Part shown: positions 17,145 through 24,927 of the stretch, piece by piece
Layout of the letters: each line of letters begins with the position of its first letter
Position numbering within the stretch: position 1 is the stretch's first letter
Assembly (NCBI GenBank): GCA_965222205.1
Contig: OZ244932.1
Coordinates: 2,852,001-2,916,000, forward strand
Direction: 5' to 3'
Source: RHLJ01 sp965222205
GTDB taxonomy: Bacteria > Bacteroidota > Rhodothermia > Balneolales > Balneolaceae
Length of the DNA: 64,000 bases
Translations under genes and position numbers: made by a program
The notes under the pieces: model-generated
The model's database searches: none
What the model was told of the DNA's origin: nothing
Seen by the model: the letters and a program-made list of their open reading frames with translations, nothing else

Positions 17145-17246
17145 TTCTATTTCCTTTTTTTATTTGCCACGGAAACACTAAAACTCAAAAGTGTGAATGG
17201 CTTTATTAAAAATAATATTTGTGTTTTCGAGGTTTAGTGGCATCAA

Positions 17247-18407
17247 TTAATACTCAACAGAAACCCAAACATTTCCTTTCTCGGTAGATTCTACCACCGC
17301 GTCTACCATACTCATTCCATGGACGCCTTCATCAATATCCGGGTAATCATAAATGCCCATATTGTGTTCTTCACCTGCTGCCTTAGCTCTGAGATGCATT
17401 ACAAAATTTTGATAGATGTTTGCAAATGCTTCCAGATATCCTTCAGGGTGTCCGGCCGGAGTTCTTGAATTTGCCTGAGCCGCTTCCGATACATATCCCG
17501 TTCCGGTTCGATAGGTCTCGTGAGGCTTGTCTCCCCAGGTCACTATCAGGCTATTCGGGTCACATTGCGTCCAGATTACCCCACCTTTCTCACCATACAC
17601 TCTTACTTTGATTGCATTTTCTTCTCCTGCCGAAATTTGTGAAACTGAAAGCACCCCCGGTACTCCGCCTTCAAATTCCAGCAGTGCATTCGCGTCATCA
17701 TCCAATAACCGTCCTGGCACAACTTTAGTAAGTTGGGAAAGCACTTTAGTGACCTTCAGGCCTGAAACATACTCGGCCATATTTGCGGCGTGGGTTCCAA
17801 TATCTCCATAAGCCCCGCTCTTCCCGGATCGTTTAGGATCGGTTCTCCAGGCAGCTTGTTTTTGATCAGAATCTTCCAGTTTCTCCGCCAGCCAGCCCTG
17901 TGGATATTCCACCATAATCTTTCGGATTTCCCCAAACTTGCCAGACTTAACCTGCTGCCGGGCTTCTTTCACCATAGGATAGCCCGTGTAGGTATGGGTG
18001 AGTGCGAATGGTAATCCCGTTTCCTTCACTTTATCCCGAATTGCAAAGGCTTCATCCATGTTAAAGCAAAGCGGTTTATCTATGATTACAGGGAAACCGT
18101 GATCCAGAGCCATAATAGCAGGCTCTGCATGTACATGATTTGGAGTTACAATCGAGACAAAATCCATTCGAATGTCTTCCGGAAGCACTGCTTCAGTTTC
18201 AATCATTTCTTTAAAGCTTCCATACACTCTTGATGGATCAAGATATAATTCTTCTCCTGTTTGTTTTGATTTTTCCGGACTACTACTGAACGCGCCGCAG
18301 ACTAATTCAATTTGCCCGTCAAGATTAGCGGCGAGTCGGTGAACCGCCCCAATAAAAGCTCCAAGTCCACCGCCTACCATCCCCATTCTCAATTTTCTGT
18401 TCTTCAT
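17247..18407 (-). CDS. Gfo/Idh/MocA-family oxidoreductase
   Basis: The 386-residue protein has an N-terminal Rossmann fold (MGMVGGGLGAFIGAVHR), the DKPLC equivalent of the family EKP motif at about residue 114, and the alpha/beta C-terminal domain with DIGTHAANMAEYVSG, holding the His used in the active site. It oxidises or reduces a sugar or inositol derivative with NAD(P). It is encoded upstream of, and probably with, the TIM-barrel isomerase gene. No signal peptide, so cytoplasmic. Confidence 0.92.
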   Translation of the reverse strand: MKNRKLRMGMVGGGLGAFIGAVHRLAANLDGQIELVCGAFSSSPEKSKQTGEELYLDPSRVYGSFKEMIETEAVLPEDIRMDFVSIVTPNHVHAEPAIMALDHGFPVIIDKPLCFNMDEAFAIRDKVKETGLPFALTHTYTGYPMVKEARQQVKSGKFGEIRKIMVEYPQGWLAEKLEDSDQKQAAWRTDPKRSGKSGAYGDIGTHAANMAEYVSGLKVTKVLSQLTKVVPGRLLDDDANALLEFEGGVPGVLSVSQISAGEENAIKVRVYGEKGGVIWTQCDPNSLIVTWGDKPHETYRTGTGYVSEAAQANSRTPAGHPEGYLEAFANIYQNFVMHLRAKAAGEEHNMGIYDYPDIDEGVHGMSMVDAVVESTEKGNVWVSVEY

Positions 18408-18498
18408 ACCTGCAATGTATTTATTGATCTGTATTTTGGTTGCTCTGTAACATGCGGTTCCGCAATTGTTCGGCTAATAAATGAAGAAAGATTTTAAC

Positions 18499-18527
18499 TT
18501 GAAAGGAGATGTTGAATGATAACTTTG
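18499..18527 (+). promoter_or_regulatory. Candidate Bacteroidota-type promoter for the YdeI-like gene
   Basis: TTG (18499-18501) and TAACTTTG (18520-18527) are separated by 18 bp, matching the Bacteroidota -33 TTTG and -7 TAnnTTTG arrangement. The start codon lies 48 bp further on. Motif match only. Confidence 0.35.
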
Positions 18528-18575
18528 GATTGTTCACTTTCATGAAGAAACAAAATGGTTTTTATAGCCTTCTAA

Positions 18576-19205
18576 ATGAATAACACATTACTCAAAAAAC
18601 TCCAGATTAAGGAAGAGTATTCAGTTCTTCTGATGAACTCAAACCCCTCGGTTCATCCTCTTTTTGAAGGAGTACGTATTGAACTGAGTGTAGCCGGTGA
18701 TCAGGATTACGATTCTGTGATCTTATTCACGCGGAATGAAGAGGAGCTAAGGAAATGGGTTCCTGAAGCTTCTGACCTCCCTAAAAAGGACGGACAACTC
18801 TGGTTAAGCTATCCTAAAAAAACAGGTGATATTGATACAGACCTCAACCGGGATATTACCTGGAAAGCAGTAAAAGCGTTTGGCATGGAGCCTGTCCGGT
18901 TGATTTCGATGAACGAAAACTGGTCGAGCATGAGATTGGTAAAGAAGAAGGATCGGAAAAAACCATCGAAGTTGGGACAGGATCCTCCCGGAGTAGATCG
19001 CAAAACAAAAACGGTAATTCCTCCTGATGATTTGGTTGCGGAATTTAATTCAAATCCAAAAGCTAAGGATTTTTTTGTTGCGCTTTCCTTCAGCCACAAA
19101 AGAGAATATGTTGGATGGATTCTTGAAGCCAAAAAGGAAGAAACCCGAAAACGCCGGATCAAAAAAGCAATTGAACTTTTAAATACAGGGAAGAAATTAA
19201 AATGA
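18576..19205 (+). CDS. YdeI/OmpD-associated (OmdA) family protein
   Basis: A 209-residue cytoplasmic protein. The C-terminal half (about 130-205) matches the YdeI/OmpD-associated family: a PPDDLVAEFNSNPKAKDFF helix, then SFSHKREYVGWILEAKKEETRKRRI and a basic tail. The N-terminal half resembles a small DUF3052-like domain. Some relatives are linked to bacteriocin or peptide resistance, but the biochemical role is unclear. It overlaps the next gene by 4 bp (ATGA), indicating translational coupling. Confidence 0.8.
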   Translation: MNNTLLKKLQIKEEYSVLLMNSNPSVHPLFEGVRIELSVAGDQDYDSVILFTRNEEELRKWVPEASDLPKKDGQLWLSYPKKTGDIDTDLNRDITWKAVKAFGMEPVRLISMNENWSSMRLVKKKDRKKPSKLGQDPPGVDRKTKTVIPPDDLVAEFNSNPKAKDFFVALSFSHKREYVGWILEAKKEETRKRRIKKAIELLNTGKKLK

Positions 19206-19873
19206 GTCAGATACAAAAAAGTACATTTCAATTTCTGGAAGAGCTTAAAAAGAACAACACCCGAGACTGGTTTACCGAGAACAAACCCAGATACGTAGAA
19301 GCTCATCAAAACATTATCAGTTTTATGGATACGCTGATAACTGAGATGAAGAAAGTTGATAATATTGAGAACGAATCAGGCAAGAAAGCGATGTTCAGAA
19401 TCTACCGGGATGTACGTTTTGCCAAAGATAAATCACCTTATAAAACTCATTTTGCTGCTTCTCTAAAACGTGCCACCCGGTGGTTGCGCGGAGGATATTA
19501 TATTCATTTTGAACCAAAAAATACTTTCATTGCGGCAGGTTTCTGGCAGCCTGATAAAGATGATATCAAACTCATTCGCGATGAATTATCCCATGATGCC
19601 AATCCTTTTAGGAAAATTATCAATGATCCGGATTTCAAAATAAATTGGGGAGAAATGGAAGGAGAAACGGTTAAAACAGCTCCGAGAGGATACTCGAAAG
19701 ACGATCCCAACATAGATCTGATCCGGCATAAGGGATATACTTTTTCAAAACAGTTTACTGAAGAGAAAGTGTTTTCTGAGGACTTTGTATTCGAACTGAC
19801 TAAATCATTCCTGGCTATCAGACCCTTCTTCGATTATATGAGCGAAGTGCTTACACGACACTTTCAGGATTAG
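19202..19873 (+). CDS. DUF2461 domain-containing protein
   Basis: A 223-residue protein of the DUF2461 (TIGR02453) family, with the hallmarks FLEELKKNNTRDWFTENKP, FRIYRDVRFAKDKSPYKTHF and GGYYIHFEP. The family is widespread and its role is unknown. Its start overlaps the upstream YdeI-like gene, and its stop abuts the convergent S41 peptidase gene with no bases between. Confidence 0.93.
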   Translation: MSQIQKSTFQFLEELKKNNTRDWFTENKPRYVEAHQNIISFMDTLITEMKKVDNIENESGKKAMFRIYRDVRFAKDKSPYKTHFAASLKRATRWLRGGYYIHFEPKNTFIAAGFWQPDKDDIKLIRDELSHDANPFRKIINDPDFKINWGEMEGETVKTAPRGYSKDDPNIDLIRHKGYTFSKQFTEEKVFSEDFVFELTKSFLAIRPFFDYMSEVLTRHFQD

Positions 19874-20818
19874 TTAGTTCTTATTAAGAGCTTCTTCTGC
19901 GAGTTCAATCGCTTTTTTCAGCGCATCTTCACTGGAAATGAAAACATGTGGCACCACTCCAACGCCCTCCCAGTTTGTTTTTGTGACGGGATTGATAGCA
20001 CGGCCCCTCGGAATATTCACAATAAACCCATCGCTGAATACTGAAGGACCGCCGGGATGAGCGCCACCTCCTGTTACTTCTCCAACGATGGTGGCACGCT
20101 TTGTATGCTTCAAATTGTAGGTAAACTCCTCGGCAGCTGAAAAGGTGTAATCGCTGGTAAGCACAAAAACGGGAATATCCGGTTTTCTAACCGGAGCAAA
20201 TTCCGGGTTTGTCCAGGTTTCAGAATAACTGTTTCCAGGTCTCCAGTAAAAGGTATTTAAGTGAAGTGGCTCATCCCCGAAAATATAGCTGGATATGAAC
20301 CGAATCATAGAAGGAGAACCTCCTCCGTTTTGTCGCAAATCAAAAATAATAGCATCTGCCTGAATGAGTTTATCCATCGCCGACATTGCATCTTCTTCGG
20401 CAAAACGAATGTCTACAAATCCTCTCAGGTCGAGATACCCGATATTATGCTCTAGGATTTCCACCTTATCGAAACCACTGTTTGCCAGCGGCTCTCTTCC
20501 ACCGTTTGGGTCTCTGTTTAATATACTTTCAGCACGTTCGGGATCGAAACTTACACGGATGTGTTTATCTAAAACAACAGATTTCAGGTCAATATCTAAC
20601 ACATTGGCAAGTTCTTCTTGAGTTTCGTACTGATCATATTCTCCGTTATTCAGCTTGTTCATTAGTAACGTGTGCATAGCTTCCCCATGCTCAGGGTACA
20701 CATAGTTTCGATTCATCAAATCCGCGAGTTCGGTTACTACAGATATCGCATCAAACTCTTGTGCGGGTATCATTGATGAAAATGAAATCAGAGATAAAAC
20801 TAGTATTGCTTCTTTCAT
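19874..20818 (-). CDS. S41-family peptidase
   Basis: The 314-residue exported protein (signal near MKEAILVLSLISFSSMIPAQ) carries the tail-specific-protease (S41) domain. DAIIFDLRQNGGG lies near the middle, and the catalytic Ser is in TFSAAEEFTYNLK, followed by ATIVGEVTGGG. No PDZ domain is evident between the helical N-terminus and the catalytic core, as in eukaryote-like IRBP/N-terminal S41 proteins. Probably a periplasmic or secreted protease. It is divergent from the small membrane gene at 20966. Confidence 0.88.
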   Translation of the reverse strand: MKEAILVLSLISFSSMIPAQEFDAISVVTELADLMNRNYVYPEHGEAMHTLLMNKLNNGEYDQYETQEELANVLDIDLKSVVLDKHIRVSFDPERAESILNRDPNGGREPLANSGFDKVEILEHNIGYLDLRGFVDIRFAEEDAMSAMDKLIQADAIIFDLRQNGGGSPSMIRFISSYIFGDEPLHLNTFYWRPGNSYSETWTNPEFAPVRKPDIPVFVLTSDYTFSAAEEFTYNLKHTKRATIVGEVTGGGAHPGGPSVFSDGFIVNIPRGRAINPVTKTNWEGVGVVPHVFISSEDALKKAIELAEEALNKN

Positions 20819-20965
20819 GGCAAGATTTTTTAACCCTCAACGAATTACTAAACGTAGAGATACAGCTATCAACAATTTTTTACAGAACAAGTGATTATTA
20901 ATTATTGAAACAATTAATGCTCTTCCCTACTTCTATTATGTAAATACTAACTAATTATACGCATT

Positions 20966-21163
20966 ATGAAAAAGACGATAGGAAGCATTTTAGCAGGAGG
21001 AGGATTATTAGGAGTTCTTTATTTCGGATACCAATATTTTCAGGATTCCGAGTCATTTGAGGCATTGGGAGCAGATGTGGCTATAAGTACCGGTAACTAT
21101 GTGCCTGTTCTTGTTTCTGCAATTGTTATGCTGGCAGGAATTGTAATTACAAGAGTTAAATAA
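20966..21163 (+). CDS. Small membrane protein, hypothetical
   Basis: A 65-residue protein with two hydrophobic stretches (about 7-24 and 44-62) and a short acidic linker, ending in a basic ARVK-like tail (TRVK). Lys residues precede the first segment. I recognise no family. It is the first gene of a run that continues with a DUF1328-like gene (9 bp apart) and the phospholipase-D-type synthase, so it may be a membrane-homeostasis accessory. Confidence 0.7.
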   Translation: MKKTIGSILAGGGLLGVLYFGYQYFQDSESFEALGADVAISTGNYVPVLVSAIVMLAGIVITRVK

Positions 21164-21172
21164 GAGAGAATT

Positions 21173-21337
21173 ATGTTAAGATGGAGCATTACTTTTTTTG
21201 TGGTTGCACTAATTGCAGCCATACTAGGATTCGGTGGAATTGCCGGGGCGGCTGTAGGAATTGCTAAAATATTCTTCTACGTATTTGTTGTTCTCTTTGT
21301 GGTTTCGCTTATTATGGGAAGGAAACCCAAAACCTAG
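21173..21337 (+). CDS. DUF1328-family small membrane protein
   Basis: A 54-residue protein encoded by an open frame from ATG 21173 to TAG 21335. The sequence begins MLRWSITFFVVALIAAILGF and continues with a Gly/Ala segment (GGIAGAAVGIAK) and a second hydrophobic helix. This is the DUF1328 (YtjA-like) pattern of short inner-membrane proteins often induced by stress. It lies 9 bp after the preceding gene and 11 bp before the phospholipase D gene. Confidence 0.85.
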   Translation: MLRWSITFFVVALIAAILGFGGIAGAAVGIAKIFFYVFVVLFVVSLIMGRKPKT

Positions 21338-21348
21338 AAACTCAATAA

Positions 21349-22491
21349 TTGGATAACCAACAAGTTTTAGAGCAAACGATCGGAATTCCTTTTTCTGAAG
21401 GGAATTCCGTTTCTGTTTTAAAGAATGGAGATCAGATTTTTCCTTCTATGTTAGACGCTATAAGGCAAGCGTCCTCCAGTATTGATTTTCTTACCTTCGT
21501 TTATTGGAAAGGAAATATTGCTACTGAGTTCGCTAATGCATTATCAACAAAGGCGCAAGAGGGTGTTACTGTTCAGGTTCTCCTGGATGCTTATGGCGCG
21601 CTTCCTATGGAACAGAAACTTGTTGAAATAATGAGTGAGTCGGGAGTGAATGTTGTTTGGTTTCGCCCATTAGTACGATGGAAAATCTGGAAAACGGATA
21701 ACCGAACCCATCGTAAGATTTTGATTTGTGACGATAAAATTGCTTTTACAGGTGGTGTTGGAATAGCCGAAGAGTGGGAAGGAGATGCCCAAAATCCTTC
21801 TGAATGGAGAGACACTCATTTTAGAATAACCGGTCCGGCAGTTTCGGGAATCAAATCGGCTTTTATTGAAAACTGGATTGAAGCAAATGATAATCTCAAT
21901 CTGGAAGTAGTCGGAGAAGATCAATCAGAAAAAAATGGTGCTACCTTAATCCAAACTGTTCGCACTTCTTCTTCGGTACGATGGAGCGATATTGTATTAC
22001 TGTATCAATCGCTCATTAAACTAGCCAAAAAAAGAATCTGGATTTGTACCGCTTATTTTAATCCGGATGAAGCTATGGTAGATTTACTCACCTCTGCATC
22101 CGAATCCGGCATTGACGTTCGGATCATGATTCCGGGAAACCATACCGATCAGCCAGTAACCAAAGTAATAGCCGAGGATTCTTTCGAGGAAATATTAGGC
22201 GCAGGAGTACAGATTTTTTACTACACCAAAACTATGCTTCATGCTAAGATCATTTTGGTAGACGAAGAACTTAGCTGCATCGGCTCCGGGAATTTCAATC
22301 AACGTTCTATGCTTAAAGACGACGAAATTAATCTTGTTCTGATTGATGAAGAGATCAACAAAGAGCTTTCCGGGCATTATGAAGAAGATCTTTCCAATTC
22401 AGAAAAAGTGCTCCCCGGAAGGTGGGAAAAGCGTAGCATTTTCAGAAGAGTCGGAGAGAGTTTTATGCGTATTTTTAAACAAGAGCTCTAA
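21349..22491 (+). CDS. Phospholipase D-family cardiolipin synthase
   Basis: The 380-residue protein has two PLD active-site motifs. HRKILICDDKIAFTGG is at about residue 121 and HAKIILVDEELSCIGSGN at about 298. These are the paired HxK motifs of cardiolipin synthases (ClsB-like), which join phosphatidylglycerol units at the membrane. No N-terminal membrane segments are present, so it is the short type. The start is TTG 21349, because a stop codon lies just upstream in frame. Its 3' end overlaps the convergent SDR gene by 4 bp. Confidence 0.9.
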   Translation: MDNQQVLEQTIGIPFSEGNSVSVLKNGDQIFPSMLDAIRQASSSIDFLTFVYWKGNIATEFANALSTKAQEGVTVQVLLDAYGALPMEQKLVEIMSESGVNVVWFRPLVRWKIWKTDNRTHRKILICDDKIAFTGGVGIAEEWEGDAQNPSEWRDTHFRITGPAVSGIKSAFIENWIEANDNLNLEVVGEDQSEKNGATLIQTVRTSSSVRWSDIVLLYQSLIKLAKKRIWICTAYFNPDEAMVDLLTSASESGIDVRIMIPGNHTDQPVTKVIAEDSFEEILGAGVQIFYYTKTMLHAKIILVDEELSCIGSGNFNQRSMLKDDEINLVLIDEEINKELSGHYEEDLSNSEKVLPGRWEKRSIFRRVGESFMRIFKQEL

Positions 22492-23333
22492 TTCAAGTCA
22501 CACAACTCCTCACTGATCTCCCAAAGCTTTTCAGCAGCTTCTTTGTCAAAGGCATGATCCGCCGGAGCTGTAACTTTACTATTCTTGAAATAAGCTCCAT
22601 TTACCTCTTCGACCTCATCAGAAGTAGCCAGATAAATCGTTGTCTGTGCTCCCTGTTTATTTGATTTCATAAAAGGTGCCGCCAGCTTCCAAAATATTCG
22701 AATCAGTAAGGTGCTATTGCTACCAAAGTTTGATTTGATTACGCCCGGATGTAAGCAATTAGCAGTCACTCCGGTTCCCTTTAAGCGCTCGGCAAGCTCG
22801 ATGGTGAAAAGAATATTGAATAATTTAGAGTTCTGATACGCCTTCCAGTAGCTGTAATCCTGTTTCAATTGCAGGTTGTTTGGATCGAACTCTCCTCCTT
22901 TATGCGCATCTGAGGCAACATTTATGATACGGGCATTTCCAGTGGCTTTAATATGATCCAGCAGTAGATTTGTAAACAGGAAATATCCGATATGGTTTAC
23001 TCCAAAAGTTTCTTCTAGTCCATCAACTGTTTCATTGTAAGATCCTGCTATGAAACCGTGATTATTGATCAGCACATCTATCTTTTCGTACGATGTTTTT
23101 ATCTGATCTGCAGCTGCTCTGATTTCACCCTGGATGGAAAAATCACATAAAACGATGTCAACCCCACTGCTCGGACTTTCTTGCAAAATCTCTCTTTTCG
23201 CTGACTCAGCTTTATCCTCATTTCTGCACACCATCACGATAAAAGCGCCTTGTTTAGCCAGTTCTTTTGCTGTCTCGAAACCTATTCCGGAATTCGCTCC
23301 CGTTATTACACAGAGTTTGTTATTCATATCCAT
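22488..23333 (-). CDS. SDR-family oxidoreductase
   Basis: A 281-residue short-chain dehydrogenase/reductase. The NAD(P) motif GANSGIGFE lies at about residues 13-21, DVLINNHG in the middle, and the active-site Tyr-Lys pair in AYQNSKLFN, preceded by a Ser in NVASDAHKG. The NADP-type WW-domain/retinol-dehydrogenase-like subgroup fits (NNHGFIAG, GVTANCLHPGV). Substrate unknown. It is convergent with the synthase and divergent from the GroES-like gene. Confidence 0.9.
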   Translation of the reverse strand: MDMNNKLCVITGANSGIGFETAKELAKQGAFIVMVCRNEDKAESAKREILQESPSSGVDIVLCDFSIQGEIRAAADQIKTSYEKIDVLINNHGFIAGSYNETVDGLEETFGVNHIGYFLFTNLLLDHIKATGNARIINVASDAHKGGEFDPNNLQLKQDYSYWKAYQNSKLFNILFTIELAERLKGTGVTANCLHPGVIKSNFGSNSTLLIRIFWKLAAPFMKSNKQGAQTTIYLATSDEVEEVNGAYFKNSKVTAPADHAFDKEAAEKLWEISEELCDLN

Positions 23334-23419
23334 TGTTAGAATGTTTGTTAGAACTAAGAGTATAACACGAGGTTGAACAGAAAAGGTTCGTAATTTGTAT
23401 CTTCGCTAAAAAAACTTCG

Positions 23420-23785
23420 ATGATCCAAGAATATCTTAATTCTATTGATAAGTTTGTGGTAGTAGGTGATCGGGTCTTGATAAAGCCACGTGATATGGAA
23501 ACCCATACCCGCAGCGGCTTAGTGCTCCCGGCATCCGTTAAAGAGAAAGAAGAAATCCAAAGCGGTTACATCCTTAAAACCGGTCCGGGTTACCCGATTC
23601 CCAATCCAGAGGTGGATGAAGCCTGGAAAGCTTCCGAAGATACAAAATACATTGGCATGCAGGCTGATGAAGGCGATCTTGCCATTTTCCTGAAAAGCCG
23701 TTCTTTTGAAATTGAATTTGAGAACGAGAAGTATCTTATTGTACCGCATTCGGCTATTCTGCTTCTAATACGGGATGAGGATTAG
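23420..23785 (+). CDS. GroES-like co-chaperonin
   Basis: A 121-residue protein with the Cpn10 core: VVVGDRVLIKPRDME, HTRSGLVLPA, then GDLAIFLKSRSFEIEFENEKYLIVPHSAIL. It is longer than the typical ~95-residue GroES because of a 25-residue insert (about 55-80) that contains PGYPIPNPEVDEAWKASED, and the mobile-loop region is reduced. There is no groEL beside it, so it is probably a secondary Cpn10 paralogue and not the main GroES. Its partner is unknown. Confidence 0.85.
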   Translation: MIQEYLNSIDKFVVVGDRVLIKPRDMETHTRSGLVLPASVKEKEEIQSGYILKTGPGYPIPNPEVDEAWKASEDTKYIGMQADEGDLAIFLKSRSFEIEFENEKYLIVPHSAILLLIRDED

Positions 23786-23861
23786 TTAAGTAAATAAAAC
23801 GATCTTGCTTTTCTTTCAGTTGTTTGGTTGATTCTTTTAACCTATCAACAATATCACCCTT

Positions 23862-24770
23862 ATGGATCGCCGAAAATTCCTTCTCAATACTGCTCTGGCA
23901 AGTGCCGGAACGATGCTCCCCTTTAATGCTTTTTCGAACCTCTTCTTTCGCAGAGATTTTTCTACCATCAGAAGAAATGTCGGGGTTTATACCGAAAGAG
24001 GTGGCACAATAGGCTGGCTGATTAATGACGATGCCTTAGTTGCAGTAGACTCCCAATTTCCGAATTCGGCAGCAAATTGTATTGCAGGACTTAAGGAGCG
24101 TACAACTCGTAAAATGGATTATCTCATCAATACGCATCATCACGGTGACCATACTGCAGGTAATTCTGCATTTAAAGATTATGCCAAACATATCGTAGCG
24201 CATGAAAATGTGCCGGGCTATCAAATGAAAGCCGCTGAAAATAGAGGACAGGAAGCTGTTGATGCCCAGGTTACCGCGGATATGACTTTTGCGGAAAAAT
24301 GGAGTCAGGATGTGGGTGATGAAACCGTTCACGCAACACACTACGGACCAGCTCATACAGGTGGTGATTCCGTGATTTATTTTGAAAAGGCCAATATTGC
24401 ACACATGGGGGATTTGGTTTTCAATAGATGTTATCCATACATCGATCCAGGTGCGGGAGCAAATATCGAAAACTGGGTGAAAGTACTTAGGATGGCTGCC
24501 GATGAACTTCCTTCTGATGCGATTTACATTTGTGGACATGGAAATGCCAACTATGGTATACAAGCATCGAAGGGTGACGTACTTAGAAAAGCAGATTACC
24601 TCGAAGAGCTTCTCGCATTCACTCAAAAGGGAATTGATGCAGATAAGTCTAAAGAGGAAATTGCAAGTGCTCCTGTTTTACCCGGATTCGAAGATTTCCA
24701 GGCTCCCGGTTGGGGACTTACTTTAGAATTCAGTATCAACACTGCTTATGATGAACTCACCGCAAGCTGA
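23862..24770 (+). CDS. Tat-exported MBL-fold metallo-hydrolase
   Basis: The 302-residue protein opens MDRRKFLLNTALASAGTMLP, a twin-arginine signal, so it is exported folded. The metal site THHHGDHTAGN is near residues 92-102. More ligands are likely in HYGPAHTGGD and in ICGHGN. It is a metallo-beta-lactamase-superfamily hydrolase of unknown substrate. A 58-residue zinc-ribbon gene overlaps its end in another frame. Confidence 0.88.
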   Translation: MDRRKFLLNTALASAGTMLPFNAFSNLFFRRDFSTIRRNVGVYTERGGTIGWLINDDALVAVDSQFPNSAANCIAGLKERTTRKMDYLINTHHHGDHTAGNSAFKDYAKHIVAHENVPGYQMKAAENRGQEAVDAQVTADMTFAEKWSQDVGDETVHATHYGPAHTGGDSVIYFEKANIAHMGDLVFNRCYPYIDPGAGANIENWVKVLRMAADELPSDAIYICGHGNANYGIQASKGDVLRKADYLEELLAFTQKGIDADKSKEEIASAPVLPGFEDFQAPGWGLTLEFSINTAYDELTAS

Positions 24771-24927
24771 TTCTAATGAAACAATAAAGCAGGCTCAACA
24801 ACCCAGACGGTGTGTTTACTGCGGACAACATGCCGAACTGGTTTGGGTTCATGGGCACGGACAGTGTTCTGCATGTGGGATTAATACGGAGGAATGTTGC
24901 CGGGGCGAGAGTTGTGCTTTCGATTAA
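24751..24927 (+). CDS. Small zinc-ribbon protein
   Basis: A 58-residue protein read from ATG 24751 (an in-frame ATG at 24748 is an alternative) to TAA 24925. It contains RRCVYCGQHAELVWVHGHGQ then CSACGINTEECCRGESC, giving paired CxxC knuckles plus HGH and CC motifs, so it probably binds zinc. The start lies inside the end of the MBL gene in another frame, suggesting translational coupling. The stop overlaps the convergent tamB stop. Coding potential rests on the dense Cys/His pattern; it resembles small uncharacterised Bacteroidota proteins. Confidence 0.75.
   Translation: MNSPQADSNETIKQAQQPRRCVYCGQHAELVWVHGHGQCSACGINTEECCRGESCAFD

Noticed and set aside
24036..24626. 196-residue frame on the minus strand
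   Set aside because: It is antisense to the MBL gene, with no recognisable domain.
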